From NCBI RefSeq assembly GCF_000196735.1, contig NC_014551.1, forward strand, positions 810,501 through 874,500: DNA of 64,000 nt, given 5' to 3'. The DNA is from Bacillus amyloliquefaciens DSM 7 = ATCC 23350 (GTDB taxonomy: Bacteria > Bacillota > Bacilli > Bacillales > Bacillaceae). This document shows, piece by piece, positions 27,960-37,602 of the stretch (positions are counted from its first letter, which is position 1; every line of letters begins with the position of its first letter). Position numbers and translations under genes: made by a program. The notes below the pieces were generated by a model. That model had not been told where the DNA came from. It was given only the letters and a program-made list of their open reading frames with translations, and searched no databases.

Positions 27960-30284
27960 ATGACAAACTATACGACTTTCTTAGGACTTTACAAACCTGA
28001 TAAAACTGAGGGTGTTGAAGTTGAAAGCATTGCTCAAAACTTTGAAGCGATTGACAGCAAAATCGGTGCCGCCCTTAACGATGGCACGTCAACTTATGAA
28101 AACTTAAACGAAAGACTTAAAATGTATGAAAACAGGTTTGAACACGTTACAGAGCGAAACGTTATGGATTTTGGGGCTAAAGGTGACGGAGTAACAGATG
28201 ATACGCAAGCATTTCATGATGCGATGGCCGACGGAGGTTATGTCGTAACCGTTCCCGCAGGTGTATTCAGAACATCGGGATTGTTTGTTCCGTCAAATAC
28301 AATGCTTGTCGGAGCAGGTAAGAAAAGAACGGTCATTAAGTTATTAGACGAAACACCTGTCGGCCGTTCTGTTCTGACCAACAGTGACTATACGAACGGT
28401 AATGAAAATATTTACGTCGGCCATCTCACGCTGGACTGGAATAAGGATACGCGTCCTGCCGGCTGGAAGATTCCGAAAGGGCCCACTTCAAGCTGTCTGC
28501 TTTTTGCGAATGTGGACTATTCTTTTGTCGAACATGTGTTTGTGAAGAACGGCGGCCTGCACGGCTTTGATTCTACAAGCCCGAACTATAACAGACATGG
28601 AGAAATGGACGACCCGACTTATTATCAGCCCAATGGCTGTAACTTTGTAACGTTTTCTCATTGTGAAGCAACAGGGTCCGGCGATGATAACTTTACTTGT
28701 CATTTCGGGTACCATACTACTTTTAGTCATTGTATTTCCTATCACCCGATGGGAAATGGGAATGGCACGTCAAATTCAAATTGCTTTGAGATCGATGACG
28801 GTTCCCAAGATGTATTTGTAGATAGCTGTGTTGCAATTGGCGGCGCCCGCGGTTTTGAAATTAAGGCGCATGACTATGCACCGGCAGCTAAACGGGTTCA
28901 GCTAGCTAATTGCCGTGCTTACGAAAATGCCATTGGTTTTTGTATTAGACATATTGGCCACCATTTATCGACTGAGCCGACATCAAAAACTGCCCATGAT
29001 GTTCAATTAGTAAATTGCCAGGCAACAAATCCTAAACAAAATTCTATATATAAAGGCGTCGGAGCGAGTGCTTTGGTTGTTTCGGGCTATGATTCAGTTA
29101 ATATAGTGAATTTCCAGGCGATTTGTGAAGATCGATCATATGATTACAGCAATGACACGATCATTATGATTTATTACAAAGGACGGTATGTCAATCTGAA
29201 GAATATTACGGTCCGCGGGTTCCGCTCCGCTGCTCATGATCTTTATGTTCTCGGCGGAGAAAATGCGGTAGGAAAGTGCATGATTGACGGCGTTTTTCTA
29301 GTTGACGGCGGCACGACGGGTCTTGCTTTTGGCGGCGGCGTTGATAATTGCACAGTGAGCAATGTATACGGGCATAGATTGGGAGCCAGCAGCGGAACGG
29401 TCGGACTCTATTCTTCGGGTCCGGATCTGAATATATCAAATATTGATTTTCAGGGATATGAAACAACATTTAATGTAGGCGGTAAAAAAACACCGTATGA
29501 GTTGTTTAAACATAAAGGATCTTCTGTTATGGCATCTAAAGATTCCCACGTTACAGGAACTAATGGCTTTGTCGTCGGTTCTGTCCGGGGACAGGCTGCA
29601 GGTGGTTCTCAATCCGGGGTAATCGGTTCATATAATACGATTAACCCACAAGCTAACTCAACTGTATGGGGCTGGGGTGCCGGCAGCACTCCGTCATCGG
29701 CAAACAGAAAAATTGAGCTTCACGCAAAAGAAGGAACAATTAAGGCTTCGGGAGGCGTAACAGGTTCCTCGACCTTCTCTGACTACGCTGAGTACTTTGA
29801 GAGCCTGAGCGGGGAGAAGATTCCGACGGGAACACTTGTCACACTTGAAGGTGATAAGATCAGACCGGCTGAAAAGGGTGATCTCATGCTTGGGGTTATT
29901 TCCGAGACTGCCGGAGTAATTCTTGGTGAGTCGAGTTTTCACTGGTCGGGACGATACGTAAAGAATGAGTTTGGCGGCTATGTTTATGAAGAACAGAAAG
30001 ATGCAAACGGCCATACGGTCATGGCGCCAAAAGAAAATCCGGACTTTCGGCCTGAAGAAGACTACGCTTCAAGACAAGAAAGAGACGAGTGGAACATTGT
30101 CGGGCTTATCGGTCAGGTATTTGTCAGATGCGATGAGACTGTGGAAGCGGGAGATTTTATTCACGCTCATAATGGGATTGCCACAAAATCCGATTCTCCA
30201 GACCAGCGCTGGCAGGTCATGAAAGTGATCAAAGAGTTTGATGCTGATAAAGGATTCGGGGTCGCTCTCGTTTTTATTCGTTAA
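27960..30284 (+). CDS. Phage tail-spike-like protein: pectate-lyase fold with C-terminal self-cleaving G2 peptidase domain
   Basis: A 774-aa protein. Residues ~1-60 are a short N-terminal adaptor. From ~62 the sequence FGAKGDGVTDDTQAF starts a pectate-lyase-3 type right-handed beta-helix rich in Asn/Gly/Thr turns, running to about 520. A Gly/Ser-rich stretch leads to a C-terminal domain beginning with SDYAEYFE, typical of the peptidase G2/intramolecular chaperone of Bacillus phage neck appendages and of B. subtilis YobO-like proteins. No other phage gene is next to it. A TAGGAGG site precedes the ATG. It probably binds or degrades a polysaccharide; the substrate is unknown. Confidence 0.82.
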   Translation: MTNYTTFLGLYKPDKTEGVEVESIAQNFEAIDSKIGAALNDGTSTYENLNERLKMYENRFEHVTERNVMDFGAKGDGVTDDTQAFHDAMADGGYVVTVPAGVFRTSGLFVPSNTMLVGAGKKRTVIKLLDETPVGRSVLTNSDYTNGNENIYVGHLTLDWNKDTRPAGWKIPKGPTSSCLLFANVDYSFVEHVFVKNGGLHGFDSTSPNYNRHGEMDDPTYYQPNGCNFVTFSHCEATGSGDDNFTCHFGYHTTFSHCISYHPMGNGNGTSNSNCFEIDDGSQDVFVDSCVAIGGARGFEIKAHDYAPAAKRVQLANCRAYENAIGFCIRHIGHHLSTEPTSKTAHDVQLVNCQATNPKQNSIYKGVGASALVVSGYDSVNIVNFQAICEDRSYDYSNDTIIMIYYKGRYVNLKNITVRGFRSAAHDLYVLGGENAVGKCMIDGVFLVDGGTTGLAFGGGVDNCTVSNVYGHRLGASSGTVGLYSSGPDLNISNIDFQGYETTFNVGGKKTPYELFKHKGSSVMASKDSHVTGTNGFVVGSVRGQAAGGSQSGVIGSYNTINPQANSTVWGWGAGSTPSSANRKIELHAKEGTIKASGGVTGSSTFSDYAEYFESLSGEKIPTGTLVTLEGDKIRPAEKGDLMLGVISETAGVILGESSFHWSGRYVKNEFGGYVYEEQKDANGHTVMAPKENPDFRPEEDYASRQERDEWNIVGLIGQVFVRCDETVEAGDFIHAHNGIATKSDSPDQRWQVMKVIKEFDADKGFGVALVFIR

Positions 30285-30302
30285 ATGAAATGACAAAGCA
30301 TA

Positions 30303-30344
30303 AATGACTAGCGGACGCCTTTTTAAAGGCTCCGCTAATTCATT
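30303..30344 (+). terminator. Terminator after the tail-spike-like gene
   Basis: A long stem: AATGA, TAGCGGA and GCCTTT pair with AAAGGC, TCCGCTA and TCATT, with two single-base mismatches. Confidence 0.8.
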
Positions 30345-30564
30345 TTAAAATCAAGGCTCCGGTTCAGAAAGCTGGTAAAAAGAAAAGACAGCCTCCATAT
30401 ATCTGCATCCCTTATTCTTCAATTTTGGTCTTCAATGATTTCCGTTTTTTCTTCATAAAGTACATAATAAAAGTGCGGGTTCAAGGGTTAATCCTTTATT
30501 CATTTACGACAAACAAATAAAATAAATATACATACAACTGAACAAAGAATTTGGAGGCTTACAC

Positions 30565-32298
30565 ATGTCAAAGGCTTTATCATATGTAAAACCGTATTCT
30601 CTGTTGGCGGGGATCGCTCTGTTTTTCATGCTCATCGAGCTTGCGGTAGAGCTGATACAGCCCCTGCTGATCGGGAAAATCATTGACGAAGGAATTTTGA
30701 AGCAGGAGCTCGGAACGGTCTGGCTGTGGGGCGGCGTGATGATCGGACTGACCGTTGTTTCATTCGCCTCGGGCATTTTAAATTCTTTCTACTCCGCCCA
30801 TATCAGCCAGAGCTATGCGTATGATACGCGAAAAGGACTTTTTCAAAAAATTCAATCCTTCTCCTATTCGACGTTTGCGCAATTCTCATCCACATCATTT
30901 ATCACTAGGCTGACAAACGATGTGACGCAGGTCCAGAATATGCTTTTTATGAGTCTCCGATTTATGCTCCGGGCGCCGTTAATGATCGCGGGCGGTATTA
31001 TTCTCTCGCTGACCGTCAATGCGAAACTCGGGTTTTTTCTGCTGGTCACGGTGCCGATTTTACTTTTGTTTTTACTGTGGGTGCTGAAAAGAGGCGGCGC
31101 GCTGTTTCGATCTGTACAAAAGCGGCTCGATCAGGTCAACACGATCATGCAGGAAAACCTGACGGCGATCAAACTGATTAAAGCGCTCCTCCGTGCAAAC
31201 CACGAAGTGAAACGTTTTTTGCAATCAAATACGAAGCTGATGGAAAAGACAGTCTCCGCTTTTCGGCTCGTGGAAGCGGCGATGCCGATCTTAATGCTGT
31301 TGATGAACATTTGCATTTTATTTATCTTATGGTTCGGCGCCAAAAGCATTGATCAGGGCGGAGCGCAGGTCGGCGATGTCGTTTCCGTCATTAACTATGC
31401 GACGCGGATTACAGGCGCGCTGTCCGTCCTTCCTTTTCTTATCATGGTATTTTCCCGGGCGAAAGCTTCCGGAGAAAGAATCGGCGAGGTGCTGGAAACA
31501 GAAGGCGGCGAGGGGACGGGGCACGACCCGGCACAGACGCTTGAAGGCGGCGTTGAGTTTCGCGAAGTGTCCTTCCGCTATCCGGGCATGGAAAAAGACG
31601 CGCTGCATCACGTTTCCTTTTCTGCCAATCCGAAAGAGACGGTTGCCATTATGGGCGCGACGGGCTCAGGAAAATCAACGCTCTTTCAGCTGATTCCGCG
31701 CCTGTACACGGCTGATTCGGGCAGTATTTTCATTGACGGCAAACCGATCAGTGAATTCTCCGCTCATGGACTGCGCAGGGAAATCGGCTATGTTCCGCAG
31801 GAAGTACTCCTGTTTTCAGGCACAATCCGTGAAAATATCGCATGGGGGCGGGAGGATGCTTCACTAGATGAAGTAATGGAAGCGGCCAAAGACGCGCAAA
31901 TCCATGAAACCATTATGAAGCTGTCAAACGGATACGACACGGTGCTGGGACAGCGGGGCGTCAATTTGTCAGGCGGGCAGAAGCAGCGTATTTCCATCGC
32001 GCGCGCTTTTATCAGAAAGCCGTCCCTCCTGCTGTTAGATGACAGTACGAGCGCGCTGGATCTTCAGACGGAAGCAAAGCTTTTAAAGGCGATCAGGTCT
32101 TATGAATGTACGACACTGATTATTACACAAAAAATAACGACCGCGATAAAGGCTGACACCATCTTATTGCTTGAAGACGGCGAGCTGCTGGCAAAAGGCA
32201 CGCACCAAGAGCTGATGGCAGAGTCTCATTTGTACCGGCAGATTTATGAATCACAATTCGGAAAGGAGGGAGCTGACAGTGCAGAAAGACATTCGTAA
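30565..32298 (+). CDS. yfiB: ABC exporter half-transporter YfiB
   Basis: A 577-aa TMD-NBD protein. Six N-terminal membrane helices; Walker A GATGSGKST, signature LSGGQ, but Walker B LLLLDDSTSALD with Asp in the place of the catalytic Glu, and Gln in place of the H-loop His (IITQKITT). These changes mark the degenerate half of a heterodimeric exporter, with YfiC as the catalytically complete half. The NBD sites therefore differ as in BmrCD-type transporters. Substrate unknown; drug or lipid export is the family norm. GGAGG precedes the ATG; it overlaps yfiC by 20 bp. Confidence 0.9.
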   Translation: MSKALSYVKPYSLLAGIALFFMLIELAVELIQPLLIGKIIDEGILKQELGTVWLWGGVMIGLTVVSFASGILNSFYSAHISQSYAYDTRKGLFQKIQSFSYSTFAQFSSTSFITRLTNDVTQVQNMLFMSLRFMLRAPLMIAGGIILSLTVNAKLGFFLLVTVPILLLFLLWVLKRGGALFRSVQKRLDQVNTIMQENLTAIKLIKALLRANHEVKRFLQSNTKLMEKTVSAFRLVEAAMPILMLLMNICILFILWFGAKSIDQGGAQVGDVVSVINYATRITGALSVLPFLIMVFSRAKASGERIGEVLETEGGEGTGHDPAQTLEGGVEFREVSFRYPGMEKDALHHVSFSANPKETVAIMGATGSGKSTLFQLIPRLYTADSGSIFIDGKPISEFSAHGLRREIGYVPQEVLLFSGTIRENIAWGREDASLDEVMEAAKDAQIHETIMKLSNGYDTVLGQRGVNLSGGQKQRISIARAFIRKPSLLLLDDSTSALDLQTEAKLLKAIRSYECTTLIITQKITTAIKADTILLLEDGELLAKGTHQELMAESHLYRQIYESQFGKEGADSAERHS

Positions 32299-34096
32299 AC
32301 CTTTCCGATATCCGAAAATACCGCTCAAATCAAATGAAGGCGGCAGAAAACGCGCGAAAGCAAAAGATACAAAAGGCACGCTGCGCAGGATCTGGTCTTA
32401 TGTAGCCGAGAAAAAAGGGCTTTTGTCCCTCGTGATCATCATGGTAGTCATAAGCGCCATATTTGGCCTCCTCGGACCGTTCGTCATCGGGAAAGCGATT
32501 GATCATTTCATCGTCGGGCGGACGACAGACGGATTGGCGGGGGTGCTGTTCATACTGTTTGGGATTTACCTCGTGCAATCATTGTCCTTATGGTTTCAAA
32601 ACTATTGGATGATCAATATTTCTCAAAGCACCGTGTTTAAAATGCGGAGCGAGCTGTTTACTCATCTGCATGAACTGCCGATTCCGTTTTTTGATAAACA
32701 GCGGCTCGGCGACTTGATGAGCCGGGTCACCAATGATATTGAAAATGTCAGCTCCACTTTAAATACATCAGTCATTCAGGTGCTGTCGAGCGTCATTACA
32801 TTCGTCGGCACAATCGCCGTCATGCTGTACATGAGCCCGCTTTTAACATTGATCACGCTCTTGATTATTCCGATCATGTTTTTGAGCATTAAATGGATCA
32901 CCAGCCGGACGGGACTGCTCTTTAAGCAGCAACAGAAAAACCTCGGCGAGCTGAACGGTTTTATTGAAGAGTCGATATCAGGAGCGAAAGTCATTAAAGC
33001 CTACTCGAGGGAAGACCGCGTCATGGAGCAATTTTTAGAAAAAAACGCGGCGTTAAAATCATCGGGATTTTGGGCGCAGACCATTTCGGGATTCATTCCG
33101 AAAGTAATGAACTCTTTAAACAATTTAAGCTTTACGATTATAGCGGCGGTCGGCGGGCTGTTTGCGCTGAAAGGGTGGATCTCAATCGGTTCCATCGTCG
33201 TATTCGCCGAATACTCACGGCAGTTCACGCGCCCTCTGAATGATTTAGCCAATCAGTTCAACACGATGTTATCGGCCATCGCCGGGGCTGAACGGGTGTT
33301 TGACGTGCTTGATGAAAAAGAGGAGCGGGAAGACGAAGAGCATGCGCTGTACCAGCCGATCAAAACGGGAGAGATTGAATTCCGAGATGTCTCCTTCGGC
33401 TATCAGGAAGACAGCCTGATCTTAAAACATCTGTCCTTCAGCGTTCCGCAAGGACAGTCAATCGCCTTTGTCGGCCCGACCGGAGCGGGTAAAACAACCG
33501 TCACAAGTCTGATCGCCCGCTTTTACGAGCCGAATGAAGGGAAAATTCTTATCGACGGAACGGACATCAAAAAACTGACGAGATCCAGTCTGAGAAAAAA
33601 TATGGGGTTTGTCCTGCAGGATTCATTTCTTTTTCAGGGCACCATCAGGGAAAATATCCGCTACGGCCGCTTGGATGCATCTGACTTAGAGGTGGAGGAA
33701 GCCGCTAAAGCCGCCAATGCCCACGGATTCATTGAACGGCTCCCCAAAGGCTACGATACCGTTCTTACCCAAAACGGCGCGGGCATCAGCCAAGGCCAAA
33801 AACAGCTCATTTCCATTGCGAGAGCTGTGCTGGCCGACCCGGTTCTGCTCATTTTGGATGAAGCGACAAGCAACATTGATACGGTGACGGAAGTGAAAAT
33901 ACAAGAAGCGCTCGGCCGTTTAATGGCGGGCAGAACAAGCGTCATCATCGCTCACAGGCTGAATACGATTCAAAAAGCCGATCAGATTCTTGTGCTGAAA
34001 GACGGCGAAATGGCTGAAAAAGGAACCCATGCCGAACTTCTCAGCCAGAACGGTTTTTACCGGGAATTATATGAAAGCCAGTTCAGGGAATCATAA
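32279..34096 (+). CDS. yfiC: ABC exporter half-transporter YfiC
   Basis: A 605-aa TMD-NBD protein, partner of YfiB. Walker A GPTGAGKTT, signature ISQGQ (a common variant in this subfamily), Walker B LLILDEATSNID with the catalytic Glu, and H-loop AHRLNT. An N-terminal cytoplasmic tail of about 35 basic residues precedes the first helix. The GTG at 32279 has a GAAAGGAGGGAG site; the open frame to 32246 is not needed. The start inside yfiB suggests coupled translation. Confidence 0.9.
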   Translation: MQKDIRKPFRYPKIPLKSNEGGRKRAKAKDTKGTLRRIWSYVAEKKGLLSLVIIMVVISAIFGLLGPFVIGKAIDHFIVGRTTDGLAGVLFILFGIYLVQSLSLWFQNYWMINISQSTVFKMRSELFTHLHELPIPFFDKQRLGDLMSRVTNDIENVSSTLNTSVIQVLSSVITFVGTIAVMLYMSPLLTLITLLIIPIMFLSIKWITSRTGLLFKQQQKNLGELNGFIEESISGAKVIKAYSREDRVMEQFLEKNAALKSSGFWAQTISGFIPKVMNSLNNLSFTIIAAVGGLFALKGWISIGSIVVFAEYSRQFTRPLNDLANQFNTMLSAIAGAERVFDVLDEKEEREDEEHALYQPIKTGEIEFRDVSFGYQEDSLILKHLSFSVPQGQSIAFVGPTGAGKTTVTSLIARFYEPNEGKILIDGTDIKKLTRSSLRKNMGFVLQDSFLFQGTIRENIRYGRLDASDLEVEEAAKAANAHGFIERLPKGYDTVLTQNGAGISQGQKQLISIARAVLADPVLLILDEATSNIDTVTEVKIQEALGRLMAGRTSVIIAHRLNTIQKADQILVLKDGEMAEKGTHAELLSQNGFYRELYESQFRES

Positions 34097-34104
34097 ATAG
34101 GAAC

Positions 34105-34133
34105 AAAGACCTCCGACAGAGTGCGGAGGTCTT
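34105..34133 (+). terminator. Terminator of yfiBC
   Basis: AAAGACCTCCG and CGGAGGTCTTT arms followed by further T residues. Confidence 0.85.
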
Positions 34134-34166
34134 TTTTTGCGGGGATAACTAGTACTTTTAAGTTAT

Positions 34167-34236
34167 TTTCGTTAAATGTAACGAAATTACTTGACGTAAA
34201 TAAGTTATGTATATATACTAGCTTACATAAAGTAAG
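34167..34236 (+). promoter_or_regulatory. catDE promoter with two CatR-type operators and an upstream palindrome
   Basis: TTGACG (34191-34196), 17 bp, TATACT (34214-34219) is a good sigma-A promoter. Two TTAC-N5-GTAA palindromes occur: TTACttgacGTAA at 34187-34199 over the -35 and TTACataaaGTAA at 34223-34235 just after the -10. This is the arrangement I recall for the MarR/DUF24 repressor CatR in B. subtilis. A third, different palindrome, TTTCGTTAaatgTAACGAAA at 34167-34186, lies directly upstream. Confidence 0.75.
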
Positions 34237-34262
34237 TGATAATAATTTTCAAGGAGGATTTT

Positions 34263-34667
34263 ATGAATAAATCATTCGAAACAGGAACACTGCTTTTAAG
34301 AGTTGTAACAGGTATTATCTTTTTTGTTCACGGTTTATCCAAGTTTCAAGGTTTAGAAGGCACAACGCAATTTTTCCAGAGCATCGGGATTCCGGCCTTT
34401 ATGGTCTATGTCATCGCAACGATTGAACTGGTTGGCGGGGTTCTGATCTTTTTCGGCTTGGCAACGCGCATTATCGGCGTTCTGTTTGCCATCACATTAG
34501 TCGGCGCCATCTTCACGGCGAAGCTTTCCTCACCGTTTATGGGCGGATCGGAATTTGATTTCATCTTGCTGGTTGCGTCAATTCACTTAGCGCTTTCAGG
34601 AAGCCGTCTGCTTTCATTGGATCAGCTCCTTTTCAAATCAAAAAAGGGAGAAACTTTTTCAGCATAA
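34263..34667 (+). CDS. catD: DoxX-family membrane protein CatD
   Basis: A 134-aa membrane protein with four hydrophobic helices (LLLRVVTGIIFFVHG, the ELVGGVLIFFGLATR region, LFAITLVGAIF, and a last helix near FDFILLVASIHLALSG). It belongs to the DoxX family linked to quinone and thiol stress. It is the first gene of the catechol/quinone-responsive operon with catE, 16 bp apart. AAGGAGG precedes the ATG at 34263; the frame is open to 34236. Confidence 0.9.
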   Translation: MNKSFETGTLLLRVVTGIIFFVHGLSKFQGLEGTTQFFQSIGIPAFMVYVIATIELVGGVLIFFGLATRIIGVLFAITLVGAIFTAKLSSPFMGGSEFDFILLVASIHLALSGSRLLSLDQLLFKSKKGETFSA

Positions 34668-34683
34668 GAAAGAAGGCGTTCAG

Positions 34684-35541
34684 ATGACCGGCATTCATCA
34701 AGATACGGCACTGGGTTATGTCAAATTGACCATCAAAAATATGGAGCGGTCGCTCGACTTTTATCAAAATGTGATCGGCTTTCAAGTCATCTCGCAAACC
34801 GATCGTTCCGCAGAACTGTCAGCAGACGGAAAACGCGTCCTGCTGGTGCTTGAAGAAAATCCAGGCGCCGTCATTCTGCCGGAGCGGTCTGTCACCGGCC
34901 TTTACCATTTCGCGATTCTTCTGCCTGATCGGAAAGAACTCGGCATCGCATTGGCCCGGCTGATTGAAAACGGCATCGCGCTCGGTCAGGGGGATCACGC
35001 GGTCAGTGAGGCTCTTTACCTGTCTGATCCGGACGGAAACGGCATTGAAATATACGCCGATCGTCCCCGCAGCACGTGGCAGCGCGATGCAGAGGGCAAT
35101 TACGTCATGCAAACGGCGCCCGTCGATGTGGACGGGCTTTTGGAAGAAGCCGGAGCTGAACGGAAAAGCCGTCTCCCGGAAGGAACCGTTATCGGGCACA
35201 TTCATCTCCATGTGACGGATTTACAGGAAGCCAAGGCTTTTTACACCGATATTCTCGGTTTTGACATTGTCGGCAATTACGCGGCCATGTCCGCGCTGTT
35301 TGTTTCAGCGGGAGGATATCACCATCACATCGGTCTGAATATATGGGCCGGAAAACACGCGCCGCCGAAACCGGGAAACGCAAGCGGGCTGGATTATTAC
35401 ACCATCGTGCTTCCGCATCATGAAGAGCTGTCACGTGTGACAAAAGCGCTGACTGATGCCGGCTTTGAAATTGAAGAAAAAAACGATGGCATATTCGTCA
35501 AAGACCCTGTGTCAGGGGCGGATATCGCATTTACACTGTAA
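34684..35541 (+). CDS. catE: Catechol-2,3-dioxygenase
   Basis: A 285-aa extradiol dioxygenase of the vicinal oxygen chelate superfamily with two glyoxalase-like modules (about 8-125 and 165-285). Metal-ligand candidates are His in GHIHLHVTD near 175, His in the later DYYTIVLPHHEE region, and a Glu near the C-terminal strand. It opens the catechol ring to remove toxic catechol and quinones. Its regulation is by the operators upstream of catD. Confidence 0.92.
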   Translation: MTGIHQDTALGYVKLTIKNMERSLDFYQNVIGFQVISQTDRSAELSADGKRVLLVLEENPGAVILPERSVTGLYHFAILLPDRKELGIALARLIENGIALGQGDHAVSEALYLSDPDGNGIEIYADRPRSTWQRDAEGNYVMQTAPVDVDGLLEEAGAERKSRLPEGTVIGHIHLHVTDLQEAKAFYTDILGFDIVGNYAAMSALFVSAGGYHHHIGLNIWAGKHAPPKPGNASGLDYYTIVLPHHEELSRVTKALTDAGFEIEEKNDGIFVKDPVSGADIAFTL

Positions 35542-35548
35542 GAAAAAA

Positions 35549-35572
35549 ACCTTGCCATCAATGGCAAGGTTT
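35549..35572 (+). terminator. Terminator of catDE
   Basis: AACCTTGCCAT and ATGGCAAGGTT around a CA loop, followed by TTTTT. Confidence 0.85.
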
Positions 35573-35830
35573 TTTATTTGAAAACTTCCCCGAAAACAAA
35601 AACGATACGGGATTAGCCTTCTTAATGCCCGTGTTTGAAATTGATCTGCTCGCTTCAAGCCGGATCAGGGAGTTTTATGGGCAGATTTTGAATAGTAAAG
35701 GAAATGAGCCGCATCCGGTCAAGATGCGGCTTTTTATATATAATTTACAATTGTGTGAAAAATAGACAGAATGAATTGTGATTCCTGATTCTTCCTGATA
35801 TGATAAGCCGAAAAAGGAGAACCCGAACAA
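35573..35830 (+). promoter_or_regulatory. Intergenic region with gene relic, terminator and heme O synthase promoter
   Basis: A short frame around 35624-35697 (VFEIDLLASSRIREFYGQIL) has no start signal and looks like the 3' end of a lost gene. It is followed by a terminator at 35708-35730 (GCCGCATC, 7-base loop, GATGCGGC, T-run). A promoter follows: TTGTGA (35776-35781), 17 bp, TATGAT (35799-35804), then AAAAAGGAG before the next gene. Confidence 0.6.
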
Positions 35831-36777
35831 ATGAATTCAAATGCAGCACGGACGGAACAGCCGATGAAGCATAACGGAAACCGGGTGACGGTCAAGGACT
35901 TTATCATTCTTGCCAAACCGGGAATTATCATCTCAAATTCACTCGCCGCATTGGGCGGATTTTGGATCGCATGGCTTCAGTCTGAAAGGACGGGCGAAGG
36001 GCCCGGTATATTTGCCGCTATGACGATCGCCATGATCGGAACGGCGCTTGTCATGGCATCAAGCACTGTTTTTAATAACTTCTTTGACCGCGGCATGGAT
36101 GCCAAGATGGCGCGAACCCGCACCCGTGCAAGCGTCACGGGTAAAATACCGCCGCCGGTTATGATCCTATACGGCGCCTGTCTCGGCGCATGCGGATTCA
36201 TCATGCTTGCTTCGCTTCATGTACTGACCGCCGTTCTCGGCCTGCTTGCATTTTTGCTGTATGCCGTCGTTTATACGCTTTGGTTTAAAAGACAATCCGT
36301 CTGGGCACATTTGTCGGCAGCTTTCCGGGGGCGGCTCCGCCCTTGATCGGCTATTGCGCCCTGACCGGGTACATTGATATGCCGGCGGTGTTGTTATATG
36401 CGATTATGTTTTTGTGGCAGCCGCCGCATTTTTGGGCGATCGGAATCAGGCGAAAGGAAGAGTATCGTGCTGCCGGAATTCCGCTTTTGCCGATTATAAA
36501 AGGCAATCGTGTCACAAAAATAAAAATGCTGCGCTATATCGCCGTTCTGACTGCGGTTTCGCTGCTCGTCCCTCTTTATATCGATGTCAGCCCGTTTTAT
36601 ACCGCGACCGCTCTCCTGCTCGGAGCCATCTGGCTGTACCGGAGCGTCAAAGGTTTTCGAGCAGCGGATGACACGCAATGGTCGAAAGGGATGTTTTTTT
36701 ACTCGATTGTTTATTTCAGTCTGCTTTTTCTTATTTTAATGGCAGATTCGTTTATTACGGCGGGTCTCAGAACGTAA
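35831..36777 (+). pseudogene. Protoheme IX farnesyltransferase (heme O synthase, CtaB/CtaO type), frameshifted
   Basis: A UbiA-family prenyltransferase that makes heme O for cytochrome oxidases, split by one missing base. The first frame (from 35831) carries the prenyl-diphosphate motif NNFFDRGMDAKMARTRTRAS and ends wrongly at 36346. The correct continuation TFVGSFPGAAPPLIGYCALTG is in the next frame and runs to 36777. The lost base lies near 36300-36306 (GTCTGGGCACATTT). About nine membrane helices are present in total. B. subtilis has two heme O synthases, so loss of one can be tolerated. A sequencing error is the alternative. Confidence 0.85.
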
Positions 36778-36812
36778 ACAGGCGGCTTGCATACAGAGCC
36801 GCCCCGTTTTGT

Positions 36813-37364
36813 TTATGCTTTTTTGATGAGAGCCAAAATATGCTCAAGCCAGGAAATATAATTCCTTTCCCGCTCCAGCGCTTTTGTCAGCACGAGATAA
36901 TGGCCGAAATCCGGAGAAGAAAAGGAATCCGCCTCCTCGGAGGATGTCATCAGTTCATGATAACTGTTTTCCAGATCGGACAACTTCTCCTTTCGCTTTA
37001 CGAGCTGATCGGTGAATAGCTCATCCGCTTCTTCATTCGTCAAAGCTGAGATAAAATAAGCCTTCAGCATAAATTCATCCTTCACCGTTTCCGGAATCGG
37101 ATCTTTTTTCGTCAGCCATGCACAAAGCTCCCGCTCTCCATTGTCAGTCAGCGTGTACATTTTTTTCTCCAGCTTCGTTCCCTGAATCGCAGTGCGGAAC
37201 GTAATGAATCCCTCAGCCGTCAGCTTTTTTAATTCCGGATAAATCTGGCTGTGCTTTGCGCTCCAAAACTGGCCTAGCTCTTCTTTAAAATAGCTCGATA
37301 TATCATATCCGCTCAATTCGCCTTTTCGCAAAAGTCCTAAAATCGCGTACTTTAAAATTCTCAT
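36813..37364 (-). CDS. PadR-family transcriptional regulator
   Basis: 183 aa with the PadR winged helix (YAILGLLRKGELSGYDI, then QIYPELKKLTAEGFI, about residues 4-60) and a coiled C-terminal half (Vir_C-like) for dimerisation. The ATG at 37364 has GGAGG; an earlier start at 37382 overlaps that site. It is divergent from the flavodoxin-like oxidoreductase gene and probably controls it; that is inferred from position. Confidence 0.85.
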   Translation of the reverse strand: MRILKYAILGLLRKGELSGYDISSYFKEELGQFWSAKHSQIYPELKKLTAEGFITFRTAIQGTKLEKKMYTLTDNGERELCAWLTKKDPIPETVKDEFMLKAYFISALTNEEADELFTDQLVKRKEKLSDLENSYHELMTSSEEADSFSSPDFGHYLVLTKALERERNYISWLEHILALIKKA

Positions 37365-37602
37365 GTTGTCCTCCAAGCCCATTCATTTGACAGCTAGTAT
37401 ACCATACGGCTGCTTAAAAACGCAGAAGTGTCGGATACCGCATTTCAATCCTGTTTAAAACGAATCAAAATGCTGCCGGAAACAGACAGAAGGGAAGGCC
37501 GCCGTTTCAGTCGGCGAAAAAGCCTTTCATCATGTCTTTGCCTTATTCATACTGCATAATGATATAATCATTGTAAAAATTAAAAAATACTGGGAGGGAC
37601 AT
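37365..37602 (+). promoter_or_regulatory. Divergent promoter region, padR-type gene / quinone reductase
   Basis: No gene. A perfect -10 TATAAT lies at 37563-37568 for the rightward gene, but no good -35 is at the standard distance, which would fit a regulated promoter. Confidence 0.4.

Noticed and set aside
27960..30284. Secreted pectate lyase for plant polysaccharide
   Set aside because: No signal peptide, and the C-terminal SDYAEYFE-type domain is that of phage appendages.
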